Assembly: GCA_947568835.1 (NCBI GenBank)
Contig: OX387610.1
Span: 9,387,501 to 9,451,500, forward strand
Reading direction: 5' to 3'
Source: Protonemura montana
Taxonomy: Eukaryota; Arthropoda; Insecta; Plecoptera; Nemouridae
Length of the DNA stretch: 64,000 nucleotides
Within the stretch, counting starts at the first letter, position 1, and every line of letters begins with the position of its first letter. A program made the position numbers and the translations under genes. Positions 43,095 through 55,152 of the stretch are shown here, piece after piece. The notes beneath the pieces are model-generated. The model did no database searches and was not told the DNA's origin. It was given only the letters and a program-made list of their open reading frames with translations.

Positions 43095-43375
43095 ACTAAG
43101 TAACGTAACATAATTGCTTTTATAACTAACTGAACTTAACTGCCTCTAGCAAGCTTAACTAAAACATCGTCTGTAACTAGGTAACTTAACATAACTATCT
43201 CTGTAACAAGCTATAACTAAACTTTACTGTCTCTGTAACTAGGTAACTGAATTAAATTACCTCTATAACTAGGTAACTTATCTAAACTACCTCTGTAACT
43301 AGCTAACTTTACATAAATGCCTCAGTAACTAGGTACCTTACCTTAACGTAACTAAGCTCCCATTTGTAACTCATA
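43095..43375. repeat. Degenerate minisatellite, about 45-bp period
   Basis: The words CTCTGTAACTAGGTAACTTA and TAACATAACT recur with small changes through this segment. The copies are diverged, so the array is old. Confidence 0.7.
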
Positions 43376-44063
43376 AAAATGAATGACTAAATGCGAATCT
43401 CGACATTCACCAGAAAGTGGACCAATACGCAGCCAACGCTTCAAGCATATCGATTGCAAAGTTTAATCTTCGCTCTCGTTCCAAAGTAAATCGAGTCGAG
43501 ATGTTACCTTCTATCGCCGGGGTTATCATTTACCCCGTAGGCACGGAACACGGCAGTAATAAATCAAAACCGACGTCTTCAGCGATCGCAATCTTTCCGC
43601 TTCATGCATGAGAGGTAGTACGTGTGAGGTGAAACTTTTTTTTCCGCGTTTTCTTTCAACAAGAAACTTTTCACGAGGTTTTTTTTTTTCATTTGAAGTT
43701 TGACTCGTTGCTGAATCACGTCGACCCCTCTGCATTTAGCGCGATGATATTTAATTTTGACACACGTTGGTAAAGCAGTGGCACGTGTAAAATCTCTTAT
43801 GAAAATATGTGAAAAGTTAAGACTGAAATATGCGAAAACCTATCGCCTACGCCATTAGGTCAACGCCGTTGAGCCCATTCTAAAAAAAAAACACGTCATT
43901 AAATAAGAGAGCGACATTGCAGCTCAAAAAGTATCAATCTAACTTCACTCAATATAGCCTAATCTTACAAAACCCATGGAAAGTATAGCGGGTACGCATG
44001 ATCAATAAATATAATAATAATGATACCCAAGTATAAGTAGTTTCACTTAACATGTGTGGGCTA
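43376..44063. other. Unrecognised region
   Basis: No gene or known repeat seen. Confidence 0.4.
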
Positions 44064-44473
44064 AATGATTGATTGATTATTGGTGTTTAACGACGCACTG
44101 TTTTGACAACGGGCCATTTACCACTGGTCTAATGGCGTCAGTGAATGAGTGGATGATGATAAGGATTGTGATGAACCTAACCTAGCCTAGAAGGGAGGGG
44201 AAACCTGGTGCCGGTACGTAGCCGATTACCGTCGAAGAGCACCAAGGGGACCACTAGCTTAACCAAAAAATGGTACAACGCAAACAACAGGATTCCTCCA
44301 GACATCTATGCTGTCGAGAGGTTGATAAGCAAGGCGAATGAAGTTCCATTCCTTGAACGTATCTCCCGAACATAGCTGGTAATGTGTATGATGGTCACCC
44401 ATCTAATATCTTACCCAGTGCAGCGGGTGATGTCACAAGGACCGGTGTTTCCAACTCGCCAAACCGTTCGGTA
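44064..44473 (-). repeat. 5S-rRNA-derived SINE, near full length, with gap in 5S head
   Basis: On the plus strand it starts with the tail GATTGATTGATTATTGGTGT and TTTAACGACGCACTGTTTTG and passes through the complete body. It ends with GGACCGGTGTTTCCAACTCG and AAACCGTTCGGTA. About 20 bp of the 5S internal region (the TTGCTTAACTTC part) is missing. Confidence 0.82.
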
Positions 44474-46385
44474 TGTCAGCTGAAAAAAAATATGGCTCAC
44501 ATTAGAAGCGATAAAACGTTTTTTTATCGTTATGTAGCAAAGACATCAAACCAGAAATCGAACGCTTTTGAGGCACGCAAAAATGCATGTAAACTAGAGC
44601 AAGCTAATTGCGCATGCGAGCAAATAAATTATTTATTTGTTTTGTATATCCTCGGGGCAGCACCTTGCCAAGTTCCCACGACAATATTTGACGAAACGAA
44701 AACGAAAAATGAAAACACTGCCTTGTTTGTGTTATCCATCAGTTCTGTCATCAACGCGATTGGATATTTGTTCGCCGCTAGCATCTCTGGGGTTGTGAAA
44801 CTCTGCTATCTGCTGTCTTAGCTGATTAAAGACACTCAGCAAGAAGAAGGAAACTTGGAAATGTTCCTTAGGGACACAAAGGAAACTGAACGAAAGTTTC
44901 ATCACCAACTAAGATTGGCCACAACATAGAGACCCATCGGCAATGTGACAATTCGCATTAGAAGCGAGTGAGCTAATTCGATTATTTGTGATAGTGCTGC
45001 AGGGCTTCGTGGACGGTGTTCATGGTAGCGTTTGTTGTTTGTAGGAAATGAAAACGGAATGAAGACGAGTCGACGTTAAAAGAGGAACAAGACTAACTGC
45101 TGGTTGTTTAGTGGCACTTTAAGAAACTAAAAAGCAGTTGCCAAGTAATTATCAAGTGAGGTTCTTAACGGACCACTGGAATATCAGCGGTTATGGCCAG
45201 TTTAAAAACGTTTAGTTGAAGATAACTGACTGTTAAAGATCCATCTTCAAGGTCACAGCCAATCGGAAACTTCTATTTGCATCGTAACCTCCGTTTGATT
45301 ATTTAACAGCATACTGAAAATCGCTTTAAAGTGCAGATTTTTTAGTGTCACGTTAAGTAATAAACAGACCGTTAAAATAAAAAATATGTCTCTTCTGATT
45401 GGCTGTTGTCAAGCAAATTACAAATTAACGAGCTGTTAGCTTTTTAAAAGGCCTCTATAAAAAACCAGTCCTAAAGTAACGTATCATTGAGTTTGGGAAA
45501 TTCCAATTACGGCTAGGTGAACCACCCGATTGTTAAACTTCCAGATAGCGAAAATTTATCCATCAGATAGTGCTAAAGGCACATTGTAATACATCCAATA
45601 GTGTTATCGGCCGGATAACTATTATCGGCAACCTTATCGGGACTTTGTAATCTCGACCCTTAATCTGTTTTAAAAGAAGTTAGCTAGAAATGTCCTTACA
45701 AGTTACCCGGAAAATGAGAATAAAAATGAAAAGAGGAAAAAAATTGACGAATGCCTTATTTCAGTATCTAAAATTGAGAATTTTAAATTGCACCACTGAA
45801 AATTGAGGTAAGAAAGTAAGAATATTCCACCTTAAAGAGTTGGAAATTGTGTAATATCTACATTCTGGAAATGTACGTGACTTTGATTGGTTAGAAATTC
45901 GCTCGATTTTGCTGAAGAACGCAAGGGGTTTAGTATGCGAACATTAAAATCTAACATAAAAATCTCATCAAAATTAGGGCAGGCGTTTGGCCGATGGAAC
46001 GCCAACAAATATGCACGCAAAGAGAATTTTAATTTTAATGAAATGAATATTTCGCTTCAATCTCATCGCTCGCTAAGCTCATCAACGATATCAATACCAA
46101 TCCACAACCCCGCCGTACAACCATAAAATGTTGAAAATTATTATTGTCTCGTCCGCCAGCGAATCAATATTTTCAAAACGACCCGCTATTCCCTCTGTAC
46201 GACAACCAATCATTTATTTACGACGTGAAAACGTTTTCTAAGAAGACGCTGATAAATAATTGAACGTCACTCTCGGAATTCTTTCCCCCGTATGGCGAAT
46301 AGCCACTCCACAGGCGTTGCCTCCATCCATGCTCTGAATACTGATACCTACACTGTATCCTTTATAAAAGTACGCCCTGAGCTTG
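44474..46385. other. Unrecognised region, 1.9 kb
   Basis: AT-rich. No gene; a 145-codon frame at 44384-44821 starts inside the SINE and is judged chance. Confidence 0.4.
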
Positions 46386-47566
46386 ATAGTCTAGTCTGTG
46401 AGAGAAGGTACCAGCCCAGAGACTTGCTACAGTCCAGCCCATGAGAGAAAATATCAGCCCAAAGACTTGCTACAGTCTAGCCCGTGAGAAGATTTCAGCC
46501 CAAGGGATTGCCCCCCAAAATTGCTACAATCTAAACTGTGATAGAAGATTCTAGCCCAAGGACTGCCCCCCAACATTGCTACAGTCTAGCCCGTGAGAGA
46601 AGATTCCAGCCCAAGGACTGTTCCTCAGCATTGCTTCGGTCTAGCTCATGGGAGAAGATACCAGCACAGGGATTGCCCTCCAACATTGCTAAAATCTAGC
46701 CTGTGAGAGAAGATACCAGCACAAGGTCTGCCCCCAGCATTGCTACAGTGTAGCCCGTGAGAGAAGATACTAGCACAAGGACTGCCCCTGCATTGCTACA
46801 GTCTAGCCTGTGAGAGAAGATACCAACACAAGGTCTGCCCCCCAGCATTGCTACAGTCTAGCCCGTGAGAGAAGATACCAGCACAAGGACTGCCCCTGCA
46901 TTTTTACAGTCTAGCCCGTGAGAGAAGATGCCAGCACAAGGACTGTCCCCTGCATTGCTACAGTCTAGCCCGTGAGAGAAGATACCAGCACAAGGACTGT
47001 CCCCAGCATTGCTACAATCTAGCCTGTGAGAGAAGATACCAGCACAAGGTCTGCCCCCAGCATTGCTACAGTCTAGCCCGTGAGAGAAGATGCCAGCCCA
47101 AGGACTGTCCCCAGCATTGCTACAGTCTAGCCCGTGAGAGAAGATACCAGCACAAGGACTGTCCCCAGCATTGCTACAGTCTAGCCCGTGAGAGAAGATA
47201 CCAGCACAAGGTCTGCCCCCAGCATTGCTACAGTCTAGCCCGTGAGAGAAGATGCCAGCCCAAGGACTGCCCCCCAGCATTGCTACAGTCTAGCCCGTGA
47301 GAGAAGATGCCAGCCCAAGGACTGCCCCCCAGCATTGCTACAGTCTAGCCCGTGAGAGAAGATGCCAGCCCAAGGACTGCCCCCCAGCATTGCTACAGTC
47401 TAGCCCGTGAGAGAAGATACCAGCACAAGGACTGCCCCCCAGCATTGCTACAGTCTAGCCCGTGAGAGAAGATGCCAGCACATGGTCTGTCCCCCAACAT
47501 TGCTACAATCTAGCTTGCGAGAGAAGAAACCAGCACAGGGATTGCCCCCCATCATTGCTTTCAGCT
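46386..47566 (+). repeat. ~54-bp minisatellite array A (about 21 copies)
   Basis: The unit reads CTACAGTCTAGCCCGTGAGA, GAAGATACCAGCACAAGGAC, TGCCCCCCAGCATTG; length varies from about 52 to 55 bp with the number of C. End units (46386-46560, 47490-47566) are more diverged than central units, the usual sign of homogenisation by unequal exchange. Confidence 0.92.
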
Positions 47567-48594
47567 CGCGATTGAAACTTCAGTTAAGATTTCAGTGACG
47601 AAATTTCCAAATGATAATTTTTTCTGAAAAATAATTACCATGATTGTAATTGGTATTCAAATTCTTTTAATAGCTCGAAAAATAGAATATCTTGACACGA
47701 AAAAATATTGAATGCAAAAAGGGAAAATGGTAAATATCAGCGGAGATGATTGTTAGTGTTTTTATTTTTAAGTTCCCGCCCGTACGAATACATGTATCTC
47801 TACCAGAATATTTAGTTCCTTTATTGAACGGAGTATTCTACCAGTGGCTTTGCCATAAAAGCACACCCTGGGAATCATTCTCAAGCGACAAAAGCCAACA
47901 AACACATCGATCTCGCTTTGATATACAGAATTGTTCAAGGCGACCACGATAGTCATAAACAAGATCAAGAACTGAGTAACGGCAATCGTAAAATATCGCC
48001 TACAAGTATGAACGGCGATGCCTTTTGAATTTTGTTACATTATAAAGATCATTCGTTGATAAAATTTCTTGTCTACAAACAAACGGAATTTAATATGGCA
48101 TTCAGGGTCGGTAAGAACTGACTTACACAAAGGCGTCGCAATATTAGAACAATCGCTAAGGAATTCTTTCAAAAGAATCTTCTTTGACGAGATCTTTCTC
48201 AGAGAAAAAGTATTTTTAAAAACTTCTAAGCTTACTTGGTAGCGAAATACGCAGACAGCCTTCTTGAAAATGTCAAGCACTCAATGATTTTGATATGTTT
48301 TTTGGCCAGAGGCGGCATTGGTGTTTTTGGGGTGATATAAAGGCCAAATTTTATTAACAGAAAACATCCGCAGATGTCCACCATTTTTCCTTTGCTTCAA
48401 AGCCGCAATCTTGCAAAAAAAAAAAATTTTTTGTGCATTATAATAATGTTTCCATCAATTATAACAAATTTGTGAATCTACACGTGAATTTATAAATCTT
48501 GATCTCGTAAATCTTGTGATCTTATGCATTATTTTGCAGATATAATAAGTGTTTTAAAATTCCACCACTATTGAAATTTATTTTATGAGTTGGT
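47567..48594. other. 1-kb spacer between inverted satellite arrays
   Basis: AT-rich unique sequence, with an A-run/T-run near 48415-48431. Would form the loop of the hairpin made by arrays A and B. Confidence 0.6.
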
Positions 48595-49372
48595 AGCTAT
48601 GCTGAGGGGCAGTCCTTGTGCTGGTATCTTCTCTCACGGGCTAGACTGTAGCAATGCTGGGGGGCAGACCTTGCGCTGGTATCTTCTCTCACGGGCTAGA
48701 CTGTAAAAATGCTGGGGGGCAGACCTTGCGCTGGTATCTTCTCTCACGGGCTGGACTGTAAAAATGCTGGGGGGCAGTCCTTGGGCTGGTATCTTCTCTC
48801 ACGGGCTAGATTGTAGCAATGCTGGGGACAGTCCTTGTGCTGGTATCTTCTCTCACGGGCTAGACTGTAACAATGCTGGGGGGCAGACCTTGCGCTGGTA
48901 TCTTCTCTCACGGGCTAGACTGTAGCAATGCAGGGGCAGTCCTTGTGCTGGTATCTTCTCTCACGGGCTAGACTGTAACAATGCTGGGGGGCAGACCTTG
49001 CGCTGGTATCTTCTCTCACGGGCTAGACTGTAAAAATGCTGGGGGGCAGTCCTTGGGCTGGTATCTTCTCTCACGGGCTAGATTGTAGCAATGCTGGGGA
49101 CAGTCCTTGTGCTGGTATCTTCTCTCACGGGCTAGACTGTAACAATGCTGGGGGGCAGACCTTGCGCTGGTATCTTCTCTCACGGGCTAGACTGTAAAAA
49201 TGCTGGGGGGCAGTCCTTGGGCTGGTATCTTCTCTCACGGGCTAGATTGTAGCAATGCTGGGGACAGTCCTTGTGCTGGTATCTTCTCTCACGGACTAGA
49301 CTGTAGCAATGCTTGGTAGCAGTCCTTTTGCTGGAATCTTTTCTCTCACAGGCTAAACTGAAGCTCGAAAAT
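48595..49372 (-). repeat. ~54-bp minisatellite array B (about 14 copies), inverted relative to A
   Basis: Same unit read as reverse complement: GCTGGTATCTTCTCTCACGG, GCTAGACTGTAGCAATGCTG, GGGGCAGTCCTTGTG. A higher-order pattern of several units starting with TTGGGCTGG recurs at 48781, 49052 and 49217. Confidence 0.92.
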
Positions 49373-49857
49373 GCCAAGCATCTCCAACATATTACACGCT
49401 ATGATTGCAAATACAAACAAACGCATATTAACCAAGTCGCACAGAGTTGCGAGATAATCAACATAACACGCGCCCAATGCGTGCGTAGCAACATAACACG
49501 CGTGTAACAATGAAATTTAGTGAAAAACACGAGGGAAAAAAAAAAGCGACAAAGTGAAATTCCCAAAAGCGAAAGCGCGTCCGTGGAGATTCCGTTCGGG
49601 CGGATTTGCGTGACTTTCACGCTAGTGGCTGGTGGCTGTCACAATTTCACTTCATATCGCGTATTTGGAAATTGATTTCACTGAAAACGCCAATAAAAGA
49701 GCGAGGTCTCTCGCTCTGAATATAGTTCTAGATGAAGCCGGAGGCAGCTTGCCATTCGAGGATGACGCGAATCGCATGGAATAAACATGGCGCATAATCG
49801 TGAAATGGCGGAGTTTTTCGCAATAAAACGCCTAGTTTTAGCCCGACGAGGAGTACG
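49373..49857. other. Unrecognised region
   Basis: Contains a direct repeat AACATAACACGCG (49457 and 49489). No gene. Confidence 0.4.
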
Positions 49858-50142
49858 CCCAGAGAGTGGCCATCTCGAAGCAATGGTCGCCATGTTTTCA
49901 CGGAAAGAGAGAGGCCATCTTCAATCAATGACCGCCATTTTAGAAACGATATTACAATACGTAATGCCGTCTAGTGGAAATTTTTGTAAGCTTTGTGATA
50001 ATCGTCCCTACGCTTTGTGAATATTATTTTAATCCTTATTACTTCAATTACTTTCACGACACTAGTTCCTACGACCTTCACATTTTTTTCACGCAACCAT
50101 TGGCGACCATTGCTTGAAGATGGCCACTCTCAAGTCGCTAAA
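49858..50142. mobile_element. Inverted-repeat element (GAGAGTGGCCATCTC family)
   Basis: Left end CCAGAGAGTGGCCATCTCGA AGCAATGGTCGCCATG; right end ACCATTGGCGACCATTGCTT followed by GAAGATGGCCACTCTCAAG, its reverse complement with some changes. A second internal end-like copy lies at 49909-49938. Confidence 0.65.
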
Positions 50143-50995
50143 AGGGCTCCTTTAGCTAGGAGGGTAGTCAGCGTTAGGGTCACAACTACGCCATCACGGC
50201 CATTTAATATCGCGTTATGCGTGCGCTCTCTAGATCAAAATTTCGACCGCGAGACGCTACTCGCGGCGCTCTGGTGCAATAAAACCACATTAATAGATGT
50301 GACGTGGAGGGTTGGTGGAGGGGAGCATCTTTCCGTTTCGTATCACCACCCGGCGCGTACCTACAAACCGAGACGACGCTCTTAAGAGGCGTCGCGACGC
50401 TGGTTTCGGCGCCGGCACGCCTGGAAAGTTCATGGTTTATTTCGGAAAATGCACCAGAACGTCGCCTTGTTTATGTTCGCGGCAATGCAATGTCATAGTA
50501 CCCACTACTTTACCGTGTTTACTGTGCGCTGGAATTCTTTTATTTTCTTATATAAAAATGGAGTTATTTTCTAGATTAATGGAGGTTATAGAGTTTCTGA
50601 ACGGTTGATTAAATTCGAACGTTGTGCGGCATCAGTGGGAACAAAATGCGCAATGTTTATTATATCTTTTCTGACTGCATTTTGCTACGTGAATGTAATA
50701 TATACCATCATTACTCTTGCTGGGTAATTTCATTTATAAATGTGCAAAATGATCATGTTTTGCTGTAATTTGTTCATGTAATGCTATCGCACAGTTGAGT
50801 GATGCGATCTCTAACTAATAAATCACATCAAACGACCACTGCACTATCTACGACGATGGTGTACAATATGATTGTAATATCAAAGATATCGATCAAATTA
50901 ATTTGATAACGATTCAATTTCCTGACCTCGTGCTGCTCTCAGCAGGTGCGTGCGATGATAGCGATCTCTTCACCTGATAATTAACCTGAAAACGT
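50143..50995. other. Unrecognised region with CpG-rich part
   Basis: 50180-50440 is CpG-rich with overlapping ORFs but no supported product. The remainder is AT-rich. Confidence 0.4.
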
Positions 50996-51153
50996 CCGTC
51001 TTCGCAGCCCCAAGACGTTCCATCGTACACCCTGTAGTAATCTTGACATCGCTCATTTTGTATCCGATCTGGATGAAATTGCAAGTACAAGTTTCCTATA
51101 GACCGACACGGAGGGTCTTCAAGACAAGGTGCTTCAGAATAAATATAAGTCAC
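50996..51153 (-). CDS. Candidate internal exon, cysteine-rich extracellular-like protein
   Basis: 158 bp between TAGCCCTTAAG and TTTTCAG|GTTAAT. It encodes VTYIYSEAPCLEDPPCRSIG, NLYLQFHPDRIQNERCQDYY and RVYDGTSWGCEDGRFQ in 52 codons, with four cysteines and aromatic residues at even spacing. The composition looks like a secreted or extracellular domain. I do not recognise the family. It enters in phase 0 and leaves in phase 2. No partner exon was identified, so this may be one exon of a gene with long introns or a relic. Confidence 0.4.
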
Positions 51154-51180
51154 CTTAAGGGCTAAGTTTAGACTTCATTT

Positions 51181-51335
51181 TAGGATGAAATCTTATTTAA
51201 ATTGCAAACGCTTGCAATGCGCGGGGTATTTTATTATTATCAACACTATCACCGTCTCAAAAATTGATGCCCAAACGGGTTGATACCCGTTTGGGCATCA
51301 ATTTAGACGGTTATAGTGTTGATATTAATAAAAAA
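51181..51335 (+). mobile_element. tRNA-arm hairpin retroelement, copy 4
   Basis: Starts TAGGATGAAATCTTATTTAA, has the TTGCAAACGCTTGCAA head. Arms are TCAACACTATCACCGTCTCA and the near reverse complement AGACGGTTATAGTGTTGATA. The loop is reduced to CGGGTTGATACCCG, so the T-arm itself is rearranged. Flanks GACTTCATTT and GACCTTATTTT look like a decayed target-site duplication. It begins 27 bp from the acceptor of the candidate exon at 50996-51153. Confidence 0.8.
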
Positions 51336-53887
51336 GACCTTATTTTCTTTTTTCTGGGAGATTCAGGGAACAAATTCATGTTATTTTATTGGGGTTGGTC
51401 TACACTTGCACGTAGTTGCAACTGAAATTTGTGTTTGTAGGTACAATATTTGATTGGTCGGTATATTTTACAAATACAGTTCCATATCAGAGCTTTTATT
51501 TTGACTAAACCTGTTAGCCCGTGGTGCTAGAAAACACAGCGGGAATCCTTTTACACACCCAACTTAAACTCAAGTTGGAATATGATTCTTGGTATTCGAT
51601 CCAGGTAATACAGGGTGATCTACCGTCATGCGATACGTGAGTGGAGCTGGCAACCAGTACCTGTACAGGCCGACAGTAATTAGATGGAGTCAGTCGAAGC
51701 TAAGAATTATAACTACAAGCTGTGTATATGTAGGGCAATTTGTGAAAAATGAACGCGAGACACGTATACCGACTTAATTTGCAGTTCGCCAGCCACGAAC
51801 TTTAAATTGCAAGTACTCATGCTCTCTCGGGGTAGGTATGGCAGTGAGAGTATAAATAAAGTGTAATGGACGTTGTTATAATGGATACGTACATCCGTTG
51901 CGAGTTGAGTTCACTTTTAATGATTTTGAAGTACATTTTGAGCAAAAATAAGATTGGAGAGGTCTTGAATTTTCGGGAACCGCCGTCGGTAAATTGTTGG
52001 ATTGTGAAATGGATTTGAATCATATTAGTTTTGAGTAGTTTTGTCTCAACTAGTTCATGTGCCTTCTTGGTTTCTTGGACAGAGAAGTTTTTATAAATTT
52101 CAACTTTTCAGATAAGATGAGAAGAGATTAAGAACCATGATAGTGTGCACTGAAAAAATTGCCGATTTTAGCTACTTGATAAAAAGTGGCAGAATGTCCA
52201 GATGTACCGTATGGACGACGGGATTAATTCCTCCCCGTTTTACAGCCCGATTTTCCCATCTCCTCTCAGGATTGTCAATTTTACATAGTATACGTTCATA
52301 GAAATGAAAATGATATCACAGATATTATCGGATTCCCCCCTGCCTGGAAATAATACCCTGACTCCTTTGTAGAGCGAAGCCCAAGAAATGTCTCCTAATG
52401 AAATCGCGTCTTTGTGCATTGGTTTATGTAGAGCTGGAATCAATTTCATATGATCGAAACCTACACAGATTTCCTCACAAAAAAAGCTAGCATTAATTCT
52501 GGGTTTTCTTTTCATGGGACCGAAAATTCGGTGGATTTATTTTGGCTTCAAACCTTTCTTCTGGTACGCCATTTAATTTGCTGATATCTTGTCCAATGAT
52601 ACATATCAATCAATGTCAATTAAAAAAAAATCTTCTTCCTGCAAATAAATTTTGATGAAAGATGAAAAGTCGTAACTGTTTTTCTAGCATAACGTAACGG
52701 ACCTCGTCCTGCCAACGCGTTAAAAAAAACAACAACACCATTACAAAGAAACCAACTTTGTCTCAAAAAATTACAAAAAACATTTTGCTGATAGTTTTCT
52801 TGTATCCATAGGGAAATAAAAAAGTAATACGGGTCTCCCTGACAAAGATTGATCCACCAAAAATTGTTCCCGTATGCTACAAAAAATTAGCATATCAAAA
52901 AAGTTCGTCAAACGTTTCTCTTTTGACATATTACACACCCATAAGACAAAAAAAACACACACAAAGCTATCTAAAATTCCCAAACGAAAATGCCCATTCT
53001 TAAAAAAAAAAAGAAAAAAAAAAACAGCATACCCTTGCCCCGGGTATGTTGCAAGCCAGTTCGGCCCAACTCCAACACAATGGTACAATTTACTTGGCGA
53101 CACGTCGGCACCCCTTTTAAAAGTCGCGCAAAGCAACACACCTTTTCAAAAGCCACTTTTTTTTTTCTTTTTCAAAAGTACACACTTTCCACCGTACGCG
53201 TGGGCGACAAGCACATCTCACCGTCTGGCACACCTTCTCGTGAACACCATCCTTGACATCACAAGAGAAACGGTATATTTTTAGCACAAGCAACTACCAA
53301 CTTGCTTTTATTAACTCTCTCTTCTTTGTATAAGTCGGTTTATCAAGCAGCTTTTGTTCCCTTTTTACCATAGAGAACGAAAACCGTGAGGCAGCCATTG
53401 TATTCGGTCTGAATCAAAAGGGACTGTGAGCTTCATAGTGATAAGTAAGCCTGCACGGTGTACCTAAGTTACAGATGGCGGTGCTATGTACTGGTTACAT
53501 GACTTTTTGCCCTACATACATTAGCGATGGGGTGGGCGGGTGCAACGCGGAAAATATATTACCCAGAGGAAAAGTCTGATAAGAATGCTGAGTGTTGGAA
53601 ATGAATTGGAAACTTACATAGCGAGGTCTTCCGATGTAGGGAGATCTGGCGAGTGATCGTGTTAGGAAAAGATCTGGGTCAATTTGATGAGACTTAGCTT
53701 ACCGGTGTCTTGGACGAATGGATGGAAGTCATCGTTTGTTATTTTCCAAGAATCTTGCCAAAAAGAGCAATGGGTAAAACGTCAAGAAAATTCATGATAT
53801 GGCTGGAAAGTCAATTTTGAGTTCATCACTTATAGTTGGAATCTCTTTGAACTTTTTCCCTTCAAGTTGAACATAGTTGGTTGTTGA
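51336..53887. other. Region with no supported gene
   Basis: AT-rich; short ORFs at 52240-52515 (-) and 52874-53284 (+) lack splice or family support. Poly-A and poly-T tracts near 53005-53025 and 53158-53170. Confidence 0.4.
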
Positions 53888-54031
53888 TGCAATCTTATTT
53901 AAATTGCAAACGCTTGCAATGCTCTAACCCATCAGCTACTTGGACACTGGTTTTTTTAGACGATTTTAGTGATTTTAGTGGATTTCAGTGCATCAATTTT
54001 TGAGACGGTTATAGTGTTGATAATAATAAAA
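53888..54031 (-). mobile_element. tRNA-arm hairpin retroelement, copy 5, internally rearranged
   Basis: Head GATGCAATCTTATTTAAATT and AACGCTTGCAATGC, then the tRNA 5'-half piece (CATCAGCTACTTGGACACTG) and the arm TTTTTTTAGACGATTTTAGTG. The right arm CATCAATTTTTGAGACGGTT ATAGTGTTGATAATAATAAAA follows. It combines parts seen in copies 2 and 3. Confidence 0.7.
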
Positions 54032-54875
54032 TGGTTTGTTGTTCCTGATCTTCAAAACTTGAACTGTGCGGAGATTTCTTCATTTTGATCCCCAGGGTAC
54101 AATAACCCCTTTTTAAAGGTCATAAAATGCAAAACAATGAAGTTACTGAAACCAATAAGTTCAAATTAAAATAAGCTCCAAATAGTTCCAAATAAGAACC
54201 ATATCGGCTTCCTCCTTCCATATTAGCTTCCTCCTTCCATATTAGCTAGTTCTTTGGAAGTTCTTTTGGTTACACCGACCTTGAACGTCTCTATTAAACC
54301 TGTTTTTCGTATCAGACAGCTGACTTTCACCACGTATGATTGGCTCTTACCATGACAGTTGATTTAACTCCCACTTCATAAAGGAGTTAAGAAAATTGTA
54401 ATGCACTAGACATAGGACAGTGTTTCAAGATTTTCATGGGTTGTAACCACGACGATAACAACTTTGTTGACTCTGATTTGAGGATCCGGCCATCAAAGGA
54501 AAAAAAAAAAAAAAAAATGACGAAGTGTCAAAAAATCTACAAAAAAAAAGTATTCTATGACTTCCGTTCACTTGACAAATTGCAAATTTTAGAACTTTTA
54601 TAATCCCCACATTTCTGGATCAAATGTTTCAACGATCAAAAATCACCTCCCGCCAATAAAACTGAAAAGTAAAACATACATAAACACGTTCCCCTGGGCC
54701 ATTCATCAACCCAACGTAGACAACTAGGATTACAAATAGACCATGTGCGCTCGGCAACGAGTTGCTTATTAGAATTGGAACATTAAATAATTTCATAAAG
54801 AGAAGTGTAATAAACCATTTGTATAACGCGTCCAAAGAAGTTCTAAACAAAGCTAGCTGAATTAAAGCATTGCAC
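54032..54875. other. Unrecognised region
   Basis: Contains a tandem TCCTCCTTCCATATTAGCT pair near 54208-54245. No gene. Confidence 0.4.
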
Positions 54876-55152
54876 GGCTAGAGAGTGGCCATCTCCAAGC
54901 AATGGCGGCCATGTTAGCACTCACAGGTTACATGTACACGCTCGGATCTAAATTCAAAATAAAATAAAATAATTGCAACTGTCAACGACTGTGGTCTACA
55001 AAATTGCTTAGGTTAGGCAATAATCATCGCCCACTCATTCACCGACGCCATAAAACCAGTGTCACATGACCCATTGTCAAAACAGTGCGTCGTAAAACAC
55101 AACAAACAAACTCAAATAGCGGCCGTAACTTCGAGATAGCCACTCTCTAGCC
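54876..55152. mobile_element. Inverted-repeat element (GAGAGTGGCCATCTC family) with nested SINE tail
   Basis: Left end GGCTAGAGAGTGGCCATCTC CAAGCAATGGCGGCCATGTT; right end AGCGGCCGTAACTTCGAGAT then AGCCACTCTCTAGCC, the reverse complement with changes. A 5S-SINE 3' fragment lies inside at about 55017-55112. Confidence 0.75.
55017..55112 (+). repeat. 5S-rRNA-derived SINE, 3' fragment
   Basis: CACTCATTCACCGACGCCAT, ACCAGTGTCACATGACCC, CATTGTCAAAACAGTGCGTC then an AAACAAAC tail. Nested in the inverted-repeat element at 54876-55152. Confidence 0.7.

Noticed and set aside
44384..44821. 145-codon plus-strand frame
   Set aside because: It begins inside a 5S SINE and runs into AT-rich sequence; composition and context give no support for a gene.
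46858..47280. 140-codon minus-strand frame with 18-residue repeats in satellite array A
   Set aside because: It follows from the 54-bp period and breaks where unit length changes to 55 bp.
52874..53284. 136-codon plus-strand frame
   Set aside because: It is lysine- and phenylalanine-rich because it crosses poly-A and poly-T tracts; it has no domain or splice support.
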